Assembly: GCA_036378155.1 (NCBI GenBank)
Contig: DASUXA010000040.1
Coordinates: 1 to 64,000, forward strand
DNA from: DASUXA01 sp036378155
GTDB taxonomy: Bacteria; Actinomycetota; Actinomycetes; Mycobacteriales; Micromonosporaceae
DNA: 64,000 bases
Direction: 5' to 3'
The notes beneath the pieces were generated by a model. It was not told the origin of the DNA, did no database searches, and worked only from the letters and a program-made list of their open reading frames with translations. Shown piece by piece: positions 25,379 through 33,155 of the stretch (the stretch's first letter is position 1; every line of letters begins with the position of its first letter). The translations under genes were made by a program, and so were the position numbers.

Positions 25379-26143
25379 ATGCGCTACGACACGGAACCAC
25401 GCGACACACAGCCACGCGACCTGGACGGGTCGCCCGCGAACGCGGGTCCGGACAGCCCGGCGTACGCCGGGTCCCGGATCCCGTCCTTCGACGGCGGCGC
25501 CGACGAGGCGGACAGCGACCGCCCGGACCTGTCCACCGCGGGCGACGAACCGGTGGTCGGTGAGGTCACCCGACACGAGCACGACGCCAGGAAGCTCGAC
25601 CGGCCGCGCGTCGAGGACACCGACGCGGGACGCGACGTCGATCCTCGCGTCGACACCGCGGGTCTCGCCGTAGACCCGCGCACGGACACCGCGGGTCTCG
25701 CCGAAGACCCGCACACGGACGACACAGGAATCGCCGAGGACAGCCGCCTGGTCGACGCGGACGACGCGGATGCCGCCGACACCCGCGCCGTGGGCACCGC
25801 CGCCGTGTCCGACGACACGGCGACCGGGACCGTCGTGGACACCCGCGCCCGGTCCGGCGACACGGCGACCCGGACCGGCGTGACGACCTCGCTGTGGCCG
25901 GACGGTGCGGCGGACAGCTACCGCAGCCGGTGGCGTGAGATCCAACTGCGGTTCGTCGACGACCCGCACGGGGCGACCGACGAAGCCGGGCACCTGGTGG
26001 GCGAGGTCATCGACGCGCTCGCCGAGACGTTCCGCGCGCGCCACGAGGGTGCGCGGGAATGGCGGACCAGTTGGGACACCGAGGCGCTGCGCACCTCGGT
26101 CCAGCGGTACCGGGACCTGATGGACCGGTTGCTCGGCATGTAG
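25379..26143 (+). CDS. Repeat-rich acidic protein ending in the same helical domain
   Basis: 254 aa. Residues 1-165 are Asp/Thr/Ala-rich and disordered, with 11-residue tandem repeats (DTAGLAVDPRT). The last 80 residues, SYRSRWREIQLRFVDDPHGAT ... LRTSVQRYRDLMDRLLG, are a shorter paralogue of the domain in the upstream protein. No signal peptide or TM helix. AAGGAG precedes ATG 25379, which is 9 bp after the upstream stop, so the pair forms an operon. Function unknown; the shared domain suggests the two proteins interact or bind a common partner. Confidence 0.75.
   Translation: MRYDTEPRDTQPRDLDGSPANAGPDSPAYAGSRIPSFDGGADEADSDRPDLSTAGDEPVVGEVTRHEHDARKLDRPRVEDTDAGRDVDPRVDTAGLAVDPRTDTAGLAEDPHTDDTGIAEDSRLVDADDADAADTRAVGTAAVSDDTATGTVVDTRARSGDTATRTGVTTSLWPDGAADSYRSRWREIQLRFVDDPHGATDEAGHLVGEVIDALAETFRARHEGAREWRTSWDTEALRTSVQRYRDLMDRLLGM
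25652..25750 (+). repeat. 33-bp tandem repeat in the disordered region
   Basis: GACACCGCGGGTCTCGCCG recurs at 25652 and 25685 (period 33), with a more degenerate third unit after it. It encodes DTAGLAVDPRT, DTAGLAEDPHT and DDTGIAEDSRL. Confidence 0.8.
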
Positions 26144-26175
26144 CCGCCAGCCGCTCACCACCGAATCGCGACGCT

Positions 26176-26214
26176 ACGCCGGTGGGCCGGGACGTCGTCC
26201 CGGCCCACCGGCGT
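26176..26214. terminator. Bidirectional terminator hairpin
   Basis: Two perfectly complementary 19-nt arms (26176-26194 and 26196-26214) around a single central base, about 32 bp past the stop of the plus-strand gene and 15 bp past the stop of the convergent methyltransferase. It probably serves both. Confidence 0.8.
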
Positions 26215-26229
26215 GTCCTGACCCGGTGA

Positions 26230-26958
26230 TCAGTCGAAGAACCGCGCCAGGTGCGTCTCGTCCGGCTCCGGTACACCGTCACGCAGCGGGGTGAGGTCGG
26301 CGAACACCGTGGCGCCGTCGCAGCCGGCGTGCAACGGGTACCAGCGCAGCGGGCTGCCGAGCCGGCGGCAGATGCCCTTGATCGTCTGTACGTCGACCAG
26401 CCGCACATGGGTCGGGTCCGCCACGGCGTTCACGCAGCGCCAGTACGGCGACAGCAGGTGCAGCACCCCGTCCGGTCGCAGGACGCGGTGACAGTCGTCC
26501 ACGACCGGGAGGAAGTCCGGCAGGTGTTCCAGCAGGTGTACCGCGAAGATGGTGTCGACGCAGCGGTCGGCGAACGGCAGCCGCCCGCGGGACAGGTCGG
26601 CGCGGACGTCGACACCCGCCGACGGGCGCAGGTCGACGCCGATGTTCTCCGGGTACTGCTTGGTGTCCCCGCAGCCGAGGTCGACGATCACCGGCGCGCG
26701 CCCCGCGAGGCGGACCCGGGACCAGACCGCGTACACCCCGTCCAGCCGACCCAGCAGGTCGCGGACCAGACGCAGGTCCTTCGGGTCGGCGACCTCCCCG
26801 GTCACGTGCGCCACCCCGCCACGGAACCGCGCCGCGACGGCGAGGGTGCGCAGCCGGTCGTCGTGGGCGAACAGGTCCGCCGCCGCCCGGTCGAGAAACG
26901 CGTCGACCGCCGCCAGCCGCTTCTCGGACACGCCGACGCCGCCCCCGCTGACAAACAC
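26230..26958 (-). CDS. BON-like domain fused to a class I methyltransferase
   Basis: 242 aa. Residues 10-75 (LAAVDAFLDRAAADLFAHDD ... GGVAHVTGEVADPKDLRLVR) resemble a BON domain; residues 80-242 are a Rossmann methyltransferase with motif I VIVDLGCGDTKQYPENIGVD, an acidic loop (RADLSRGRLPFAD) and motif DTIFAVHLLEHLPDF. It would transfer a methyl from SAM to an unknown acceptor. GTG 26958 is chosen for GGAGG 5 nt upstream; GTG 26931 is an alternative. BON domains usually bind phospholipid or other proteins, so the fusion may tether the enzyme. Confidence 0.8.
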   Translation of the reverse strand: MFVSGGGVGVSEKRLAAVDAFLDRAAADLFAHDDRLRTLAVAARFRGGVAHVTGEVADPKDLRLVRDLLGRLDGVYAVWSRVRLAGRAPVIVDLGCGDTKQYPENIGVDLRPSAGVDVRADLSRGRLPFADRCVDTIFAVHLLEHLPDFLPVVDDCHRVLRPDGVLHLLSPYWRCVNAVADPTHVRLVDVQTIKGICRRLGSPLRWYPLHAGCDGATVFADLTPLRDGVPEPDETHLARFFD

Positions 26959-27042
26959 CCGCGCCTCCGCTCGTCCGCGTTCTGCCGGTACGACGGCAGC
27001 ACTGCTTCCCGAGCGGGGCGGGGCGAAACGCGGCGCGGGCAC

Positions 27043-27079
27043 GCGAACGGGCTCCGGGTGGCACCCGGAGCCCGTTCGC
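27043..27079 (-). terminator. Terminator hairpin of the sedolisin gene
   Basis: Perfect 17-bp stem (27043-27059 with 27063-27079) and GGC/GCC loop, 14 bp beyond the stop of the minus-strand peptidase gene. It is a strong hairpin without a U-tract. Confidence 0.85.
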
Positions 27080-27093
27080 CTCGAGCTTGTCGC

Positions 27094-29073
27094 TCAGGAG
27101 CCGGACAGCGCGGACAGGAACGCCGCTCCGTTCGGGGTACCGACACCGGTCACGTCGTCGTAGCCGGCGCGGGCGTGGATCGTCAGACCGCTGTCGTCGC
27201 TCAGCGAGCGCAGCGTGTACGAGTATCCGTTGCTGGCGTCGACGCCGTTGACGTAGTCGGAGCGCACCGCCGCCATCGCGCCCGCCGGGGGCGTCACGTC
27301 GTGGTACGCGGAGCTACCGGCGTGGCGGTAGATCAGCGGGTTGGCGAAGCCGATCACGTGGCCCGCCTTCTGCTGCGCCAGCGCCATGAACCCGGCCATC
27401 AGCGGCGAGGCGAGGCTGGTGCCGCCGATGCGGTACTCGGCGTACTTGGCAGTCCCGTCCGGGAAGGTCTGGGTCTGCCCGACCAGCATGCCGGTGGTGG
27501 GGTCGCCGAGCGCGGCGATGTCCGGTACCACCCGCATCGGGGCGCCGCCGTGGTTGGTCGCGATCGCGTCCGGTACCACACCGGCCTGGTAGCCCGGCTG
27601 GCCGAACAGCCGGCTGGTGCCGCCACCCGAGCCGTACATGTAGGTGCCGGGGTAGGCGGGCGACCACGCGCCGCTGACCAGCTTCGAGCGGCCGGTCTCC
27701 CAGCCGGTCTCGAACAGGTACTGTCCGCTGCTGCCGACACCCAGCGAGGTGCCGCCGACCGCGGTCACCCACGGGCTGGACGCCGGCCAGTCCGGGGTCG
27801 CCGACGCGGCGTTGGCGGGGTCGCCGCCGGTCTCGTCGCCGTAGTCGCCGGAGGAGAAGTAGAGGCCGATACCGGTCGCCGCGGCCTGCAGCATGATGTC
27901 GATGTACGGCTTGATGTAGCCGGTCGGCAGCGCCTCACCGGAGAAGCCGTACGAGTTGGTGACGATGGTCGCCAGCCGCTGGTCCACGACGTGGTTCAGC
28001 GCCGCGTCCATGTCGTTGTAGTTGTTCGGCGAGCCCACGTACACGATGTCCGCGCCCGGCGCCATGCCGTGCACCGCCTCGACGTCGAGGGTCTCCTCGC
28101 CGTACCAGCCCTGCGGGTCCTGCACCGGTCCACGCGCGCCACGCGCGCCGGCGACCGGCATCCGGAACGTACCGGGGGCCACGACCTGCGAGAACTGCCC
28201 GCCGTTCATGGTCGGCTGACCGTGCAGAGTGGAGTACTGGTTGACGTCGTCGAGAATGGTCGGCGACGCGTACGCGTCGATGATGGCGACCTTCTCGCCG
28301 CGCCCGTCGTTACCGGCCTTGATCGCCGACGCCACGCCGTAGGCGCTCTGCAGCTGACCGGGGGTGTACCCGCACGGGGCGTACGGGGCGGGGGAACCGT
28401 TGAGGCCCGGCAGGGTGGTGCCGTCCGGGGTGCCGGTGGTGGCGGTGGTCTTCTGGCCCCAGTACGACGAGCAGGGCTGGGCGTTGAGGAAGACCGGCGA
28501 CGGCGGCGCGTGGCTGATCAGGGCGGCGGAGTCGTCCAGACCGACGACCGCGTCCACCATGCTCAGATCGGCGGGCACGGACAGCGCCGACTCGGGGGCG
28601 TGCAGGGTCAGTCCGTCCTTGGTGTACAGGCCGATCTTCGCGCCGAACGCCTTCTCAGCCTGCTCGACCGTGCCCTCGGCGGCGACGTAGTGCCCGTTCT
28701 GCGGCGTGTAGTCGACGGTGAAGCCGGCGTCGCGCAGCCACTTCTGTACCGCCGTGACGTCCGACTGCTTCGGGGCGAACTGGGCGCGGAACTGTTCCGG
28801 GGTGAGGAACTGTCCATAGCTGGACGATCCCGGCGTGGACACGTCGGTCGCCAGCTTCTGGGCCGCCGCCTCGTCCCGCCAGCCCAGGTATACCCGGAAG
28901 CCGACGTGGTCGGTCGACAGGGCGTCGCTCTGCAGCGACGCGGCCTTCGCCCAACTCGGCACGCTGCCGGAAAGTTCGTGCCGGGCGGACGCGCCGGCGA
29001 CGCCGTTCACCGCGAACGCGGCGACGGCGCCGAGCGCGACCACCCCGGCGATGATCGGTACGGGTTTGCGCAT
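27094..29073 (-). CDS. Secreted S53 peptidase (sedolisin/kumamolisin type) with propeptide
   Basis: 659 aa pre-pro-protein. Signal peptide at 1-28 (RKPVPIIAGVVALGAVAAFA), pro-kumamolisin activation domain at about 50-175, catalytic domain from about 230. Catalytic triad: Glu326 and Asp330 in GWYGEETLDVEAVHG, Ser553 in IGGTSLASPLMAG, with oxyanion Asp410 in FSSGDYGDETGG. The C-terminal calcium site is YDDVTGVGTPNG. All key residues are intact, so an active acid-type serine carboxyl peptidase is expected. ATG 29073 follows GAGG; an upstream in-frame GTG would add two residues. It stands alone behind its own terminator. Confidence 0.95.
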   Translation of the reverse strand: MRKPVPIIAGVVALGAVAAFAVNGVAGASARHELSGSVPSWAKAASLQSDALSTDHVGFRVYLGWRDEAAAQKLATDVSTPGSSSYGQFLTPEQFRAQFAPKQSDVTAVQKWLRDAGFTVDYTPQNGHYVAAEGTVEQAEKAFGAKIGLYTKDGLTLHAPESALSVPADLSMVDAVVGLDDSAALISHAPPSPVFLNAQPCSSYWGQKTTATTGTPDGTTLPGLNGSPAPYAPCGYTPGQLQSAYGVASAIKAGNDGRGEKVAIIDAYASPTILDDVNQYSTLHGQPTMNGGQFSQVVAPGTFRMPVAGARGARGPVQDPQGWYGEETLDVEAVHGMAPGADIVYVGSPNNYNDMDAALNHVVDQRLATIVTNSYGFSGEALPTGYIKPYIDIMLQAAATGIGLYFSSGDYGDETGGDPANAASATPDWPASSPWVTAVGGTSLGVGSSGQYLFETGWETGRSKLVSGAWSPAYPGTYMYGSGGGTSRLFGQPGYQAGVVPDAIATNHGGAPMRVVPDIAALGDPTTGMLVGQTQTFPDGTAKYAEYRIGGTSLASPLMAGFMALAQQKAGHVIGFANPLIYRHAGSSAYHDVTPPAGAMAAVRSDYVNGVDASNGYSYTLRSLSDDSGLTIHARAGYDDVTGVGTPNGAAFLSALSGS

Positions 29074-29306
29074 GAGCACCTCATCGGATCTGGCTGCGGC
29101 CGACCTGAACGGCGCGCACGCAGATCACGGTCGGTCGGTGAGCAGAAAGCTCGCGACGATGGTTATACCTGGCAACGGCGACGCTCGGCGCCCTCGCCCG
29201 ACGGCGATTGGCTGCAAACGAGGGTGCCGGCAAGGGTTACGAGGGCCTTAGCCAGCGCGAACGTCGACCGACCGGGCACCACACGGTCGACCCGAGGGGC
29301 GGCGGT

Positions 29307-30083
29307 TCAGGCGGGCGGGGCGAGCGGCAGGTCGTCCGAGCGCCAGGCGGTACCGTCGTCCGCGACCACGGCGACCCGGTACCCGACGAGGTCGGCGAGC
29401 CAGGTCAGCCCGGCGCGTCCCATCGCGACACCGGCGGTGGCGTAGGCGTCGGCGCGGCCCAGGTCGGTACCGACCACGGTCACCGAACACAGCCCGGCGG
29501 CGGCGGTGCCCCGGTGCGGGTCGACCACGTGGTGACCGCGCTCGTACGTGCCGGACGTGGCGACCGCCAGGTCGGTGCCTTCCAGCACCCAGCACACCCG
29601 ATCCGCCTGCCGGGGGTGGCGTACCCCGATCCGCCACGGCTGCCCCGGCGCCTGGTGCCCGCGTACCCGCACGTCACCGCCGGCGTTCAGGCAGTGGTTC
29701 GGGCAACCGGCGGCGAGCAGCCGGTCCGACGCGACCTGGACCGCCCAGCCCTTCACGAATCCCGACGGGTCCAGCGCGCCGGTCGCGTACACGTCGAAGT
29801 AGCCCTCGGTGTCGCGCCACAGGTCGGCGCAGGCGTCCAGGACCAGCCGCAGGTCCGCGGAGCAGTCGGCGAGCGACGTCTCGCCGCGCGCCAGCCGGTT
29901 GACCTCGCTGTCGTGCCGGAACGTGCTGAACCGCCGATCCACCTCGTGCAGCCAGGCGAACACCTGGGCGGCGAGCCGGTCCAGGGTGTGCGCCGGCAGC
30001 GGGTCGGACAGGTGCAGGCTGACCGGCATGCCCATGACCTGCTCCACGCGGCGCAGCCCGGGCAGCCTGGTCACGCTAGGCAT
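29307..30083 (-). CDS. apbE: FAD:protein FMN transferase ApbE
   Basis: 258 aa. It would transfer FMN from FAD to a Thr of extracytoplasmic proteins. Family motifs: FSTFRHDSEVNRLARGE, DPSGFVKGWAVQVAS, CLNAGGDVRVRG, LAVATSGTYERGHHVVDPHRG and the metal-binding DAYATA segment. No clear signal peptide or lipobox is visible at the chosen ATG 30083, so it may act in the cytoplasm or the start may lie elsewhere. It overlaps the upstream FMN-binding gene by 8 nt, which names its probable substrate. Last gene of the flavinylation operon. Confidence 0.93.
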   Translation of the reverse strand: MPSVTRLPGLRRVEQVMGMPVSLHLSDPLPAHTLDRLAAQVFAWLHEVDRRFSTFRHDSEVNRLARGETSLADCSADLRLVLDACADLWRDTEGYFDVYATGALDPSGFVKGWAVQVASDRLLAAGCPNHCLNAGGDVRVRGHQAPGQPWRIGVRHPRQADRVCWVLEGTDLAVATSGTYERGHHVVDPHRGTAAAGLCSVTVVGTDLGRADAYATAGVAMGRAGLTWLADLVGYRVAVVADDGTAWRSDDLPLAPPA

Positions 30084-30615
30084 GCGCGGCGTCCAGCGCC
30101 GACTGCAGCGACGTCTTGTACGCGGTGCTGGTGTAGGTGGCGCCGGAAACGGTGGCGATGGCGGCGCTCTGCGCGGCGAGCGCCTCCTGGCGCAGCTTCG
30201 GAACGGCGTTCGCGTTGATCTTGGCGGAGGTCTCGGGTGACGTCGGATAGGTGGCGCTCACGTCGGTGACCCGGCCGCCGGAGACGGTGATGGTGACCTT
30301 GACCGTGCCGTACTTCTCGGTCACCGCCCGCCCGGCGAACGTGCCGTTCGTCAACCCGGTCGTCTTCGTCGGCGGGTTGGCCGACGTGCCGGTACGACTC
30401 GGGCGGGCGGAGGCCGATCCGCCGTGGGCGGCGGGCGGCGTCGGACCGCGCGAGGCGGAGCCGGTGGGCGTGGCGGTCGGATCGCCCGCCGCCCCGACGT
30501 CGCCGGTCGCGGCCGCCGCCTGCGGTGCCGTCAGCGGGTTGGTGCCCAGCTTCGCCCCGACGAGCAGGCTGGTGCCGGCGACGGTACCGAGAACAGCGAA
30601 GACGGCGCGACGCAC
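30076..30615 (-). CDS. Exported FMN-binding domain protein (flavinylation target)
   Basis: 179 aa. An N-terminal signal-anchor (VFAVLGTVAGTSLLVGAKLG) is followed by an Ala/Pro/Thr/Ser-rich linker to residue 85 and an FMN_bind domain: YGTVKVTITVSGGRVTDVSA ... AIATVSGATYTSTAYKTSLQ. The SGAT threonine is the expected site of covalent FMN attachment by ApbE. It would accept electrons from the neighbouring ferric reductase-like protein outside the membrane. GTG 30615 has GGAGG upstream, and the gene begins 15 bp after the reductase stop. Confidence 0.92.
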   Translation of the reverse strand: MRRAVFAVLGTVAGTSLLVGAKLGTNPLTAPQAAAATGDVGAAGDPTATPTGSASRGPTPPAAHGGSASARPSRTGTSANPPTKTTGLTNGTFAGRAVTEKYGTVKVTITVSGGRVTDVSATYPTSPETSAKINANAVPKLRQEALAAQSAAIATVSGATYTSTAYKTSLQSALDAAHA

Positions 30616-30630
30616 CGGATACCTCCAGGC

Positions 30631-32262
30631 TCAGAATTCGAACGGGTCGAGGTGGATCTGCTTGCGGGGCACGCGCAGCCGACGCAGCGTCTTGACCGAG
30701 GCGGCGATCAGCCCCTGCGGCCCGCACAGGTACACGTCGCGCCGGGTGACGTCCGGTACCAGCTGGCGCATGCCCTTCGGGGTGAACACGTGCTTCGGCC
30801 ACGGGTCGTCCCGCGATCCGAGCACGTACCAGACGTACGCCTCCTTCTCGTACGCCAGCCAGTCCAACTCGGCGCGGAACACCAGTTCCTGCTCGCTCGC
30901 GGCGCGGTAGATCACCACCGCGCCCGGCGGTACCTCCTCCAGCAACGCACGGATCGGCGCGATCCCGCTCCCGGCGGCGATCAGCAGGGTGCGGTTGCGC
31001 CTGCGGCGGTCGGCGGTGAACACCCCGGACGGGCCCTCGGCGAACACCCGCACGCCCGGACGCAGCCGTCGCAGGTCGTCGGTGTGGTCGCCGACCACCT
31101 TGACGGTCAGGCGCAGCCACGATCCGTTGGGCGCGGCGGACAGCGAGAACGGGTGCGCCTGCCACCAGCAGCCACGGGTCAGGAAGCGCCACCGGAAGTA
31201 CTGCCCGGCACGTACCCGCAGGCCGTCGAGCCGGCGTCCGGTGATGTAGATCGAGATCATGTCGTTGCCTTCCGGCACGACCTCCGCGACCCGCAGCAGG
31301 TGGCGCAGGTTGAGCGCCAGCGGCGCGAGGACCCGACCCCACACCAGGCACGCCACGACCAGCAGGTACAACGCCGTCCAGTACCACCGGCCGAAGCCCG
31401 GCCGGAACAGTTCCTGACCGGTGGCGAACTGGTGCCCGTACCCGAGCAGCAGTACCAGGTAGCTGGACAGGTGGATGTAGTACCAGCCCTCGTACGGCAG
31501 CAGGCGGCGGATCGCGCGTACCGCGGTGACCGCCACCGCGACCAGGATCCCGGTCGCCACGAACGCGCTGATCATGTCCTCGTACGTGGTGAGCATCGTC
31601 CACGTCTCGCGGGCGATCGAGACCCGCTCGCTGTCGGCGTACCCGACGATGACGAGCGCGACGTGCGCCAGGACCGCCAGGAACAGGAATCCGCCCAGTT
31701 CGCGGTGCCACATCAGCAGGTCGTGGGCGCCGATCCAGCGTTCGAGCCAGCCCACCCGGCTCATCAGCAGGACTTGGACGACCAGTACGAACCCGCCGAT
31801 CAGCCCGGTGATGCGACCGGCCGCGGTGAGCACGTCGCCGAGGGTGTTCAGCGAGTGCGCCGGCGTGTCCAGCCACCACACTTCGAGGCTGGCGGCGAGG
31901 GCGAACCAGAAGAAGACGGTGATGAAGGTCCGTCCGCCGGCGCCGTCGCGGGCGCCCGCCGCAACCGGGGGGCGGATCGACGACGTGGCGACCGGCGGAG
32001 TCGCCCACTGGCTGCCCGGCTGTGCCGTGGCCTGCGCCGCGGTGGAGTCCACCGCCGGCTCGCCCACCCAGGGCGCCGGGACCGGCTCGACCCAGGGCGC
32101 CGGGACCGGCTCGCCGGCCCAGCCGACTGTCGCGCTCTCGCCGACCGGCGGTGCCGGTGTCGAGACCGCCGGTTCGGCGACCGCCGCCGTCGCCCACGGT
32201 TCGCCTACCCACGGCTCGTCCGGTGAGCGCACCACCGGCGACGCGTACCCGTATCCATCCAT
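30631..32262 (-). CDS. Ferric reductase-like membrane protein with FAD/NAD(P) domain
   Basis: 543 aa. A Trp/Pro-rich disordered N-tail (to about 110) precedes six TM helices with paired heme-ligand His residues (HDLLMWHRELGGFLFLAVLAH and YIHLSSYLVLLLGYGHQF). The cytoplasmic FNR-like module follows: FAD site RAGQYFRWRFL and HPFSLSAAP, NAD site LIAAGSGIAPIRALLEEV and YLCGPQGL. It would pass electrons from NAD(P)H through FAD and b-hemes to the extracytoplasmic FMN protein. ATG 32262 is chosen at MDGYGY; no good Shine-Dalgarno is visible, so a more upstream GTG at 32346 is possible. First gene of the operon. Confidence 0.92.
   Translation of the reverse strand: MDGYGYASPVVRSPDEPWVGEPWATAAVAEPAVSTPAPPVGESATVGWAGEPVPAPWVEPVPAPWVGEPAVDSTAAQATAQPGSQWATPPVATSSIRPPVAAGARDGAGGRTFITVFFWFALAASLEVWWLDTPAHSLNTLGDVLTAAGRITGLIGGFVLVVQVLLMSRVGWLERWIGAHDLLMWHRELGGFLFLAVLAHVALVIVGYADSERVSIARETWTMLTTYEDMISAFVATGILVAVAVTAVRAIRRLLPYEGWYYIHLSSYLVLLLGYGHQFATGQELFRPGFGRWYWTALYLLVVACLVWGRVLAPLALNLRHLLRVAEVVPEGNDMISIYITGRRLDGLRVRAGQYFRWRFLTRGCWWQAHPFSLSAAPNGSWLRLTVKVVGDHTDDLRRLRPGVRVFAEGPSGVFTADRRRRNRTLLIAAGSGIAPIRALLEEVPPGAVVIYRAASEQELVFRAELDWLAYEKEAYVWYVLGSRDDPWPKHVFTPKGMRQLVPDVTRRDVYLCGPQGLIAASVKTLRRLRVPRKQIHLDPFEF
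32066..32113 (-). repeat. 24-bp tandem duplication in the ferric reductase-like N-tail
   Basis: ACCCAGGGCGCCGGGACCGG plus CTCG repeats exactly at 32066 and 32090. In frame it encodes EPVPAPWV twice. Confidence 0.88.
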
Positions 32263-32666
32263 CGGGTTAGGTGGTACCAGCGGAACGGCCAGTTGCGCCA
32301 GTGCCGCGGGGCAGTCTGAAGGGACTTTTGACGTGGCAATGGACACGCGCGCCGAATACGTTCGCGCAGCGCTGTCAGATGATTGCCGTGCGCATTGGAG
32401 TCACCCTCCAATTACCGTGCGCCACATCGAGATCCGACCCCGGCGGAAATGGCGCCGCACCGCCGACCGTCGCGGGCATTGTCCGGTACGTACCACCGAT
32501 TCCGCACGACACAGCGGAAATGACCGAAACGTCGTGCGCAACTTACCCGCGCGCTCCGGTCGGCGAGCCGTCGGGCCCGTGCCACAATTCGCCATCAGCG
32601 AAAACGACGGGATGTCGGTCGCCGTGACCACGGCGCGCGTCGATAGCCGATGATACGATCACAGAC
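32263..32666. other. 404-bp divergent intergenic region
   Basis: The only gene-free stretch over 300 bp. Its G+C content is visibly lower than that of the flanks. It must hold the promoters of the ferric reductase operon (minus) and marR (plus). A hairpin ATTGGAG-TCACC-CTCCAAT lies at 32394-32412, flanked on both sides by CCGTGCGC direct repeats. Short open frames exist but none has a credible protein sequence. No riboswitch or tRNA is recognisable. Confidence 0.6.
32654..32659 (+). promoter_or_regulatory. -10 element of a leaderless promoter (marR)
   Basis: TACGAT followed by 7 nt and GTG 32667. No Shine-Dalgarno is present. Confidence 0.6.
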
Positions 32667-33143
32667 GTGGCAGCAGATAGAAATCAATTGATTTCTGACG
32701 ACGTTGTCCGATCCTCACTTCCGTTGTCGACCGCGGTCGCCGTGTGGCCCGGATTCGCGTTGCGCAAGGCGTCACAGCGCTTCGCCGCGATGGCTGAGGA
32801 GATGCTCGGACCGTCCGGACTGACCCTGCGCCACTTCGGCGTGCTGTGCTCGGTGCACGCCGAACCCGGACAGAACCAGCGGGTCATCGGCGAGCGGCTG
32901 CGCATCGACCGCAGCAGCGTGGTCACCATCCTCGACGATCTGGAGCGCGCCGGCCTGCTCCAACGCCGCCGGGCGGACCGGCGCACCTTCGCCCTGCACC
33001 TGACCGACGCCGGCGCGGAACGCCTGTCCGAACTCGAGGCGATCATGGCGCGCCTGCACGCCGAGTTCCTCGCCCCGCTGTCCCCCGCCGAACAGACCGT
33101 TCTCCGCGAACTGCTGATCAGGCTCGCCGAGGGTCGCGCCTGA
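32667..33143 (+). CDS. MarR-family transcriptional regulator
   Basis: 158 aa winged-helix dimer. Core: MLGPSGLTLRHFGVLCSVHA, recognition region QRVIGERLRIDRSSVVTILD, wing GLLQRRRADRRTFALHLTDAG. GTG 32667 is leaderless (TACGAT 7 nt upstream). An 18-bp perfect palindrome covers codons 5-10, so the protein probably represses itself from a site inside its own coding region. It is divergent from the ferric reductase/FMN_bind/ApbE operon and convergent with the semialdehyde dehydrogenase; which of these it also controls is unknown. Confidence 0.92.
   Translation: MAADRNQLISDDVVRSSLPLSTAVAVWPGFALRKASQRFAAMAEEMLGPSGLTLRHFGVLCSVHAEPGQNQRVIGERLRIDRSSVVTILDDLERAGLLQRRRADRRTFALHLTDAGAERLSELEAIMARLHAEFLAPLSPAEQTVLRELLIRLAEGRA
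32679..32696 (+). promoter_or_regulatory. Perfect 18-bp palindrome at the 5' end of marR
   Basis: AGAAATCAATTGATTTCT is fully self-complementary, AT-rich in a 72% G+C context, and typical in length and symmetry of MarR operators. It begins 12 nt after the likely transcription start, so binding would act as a roadblock. Confidence 0.75.
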
Positions 33144-33155
33144 CCGCCGCGCCCG

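Noticed and set aside
32401..32631. Small minus-strand open frame of about 76 codons in the 404-bp intergenic region
   Set aside because: Arg-rich unordered translation, no ribosome-binding site and no recognisable domain. It lies where promoters are expected.
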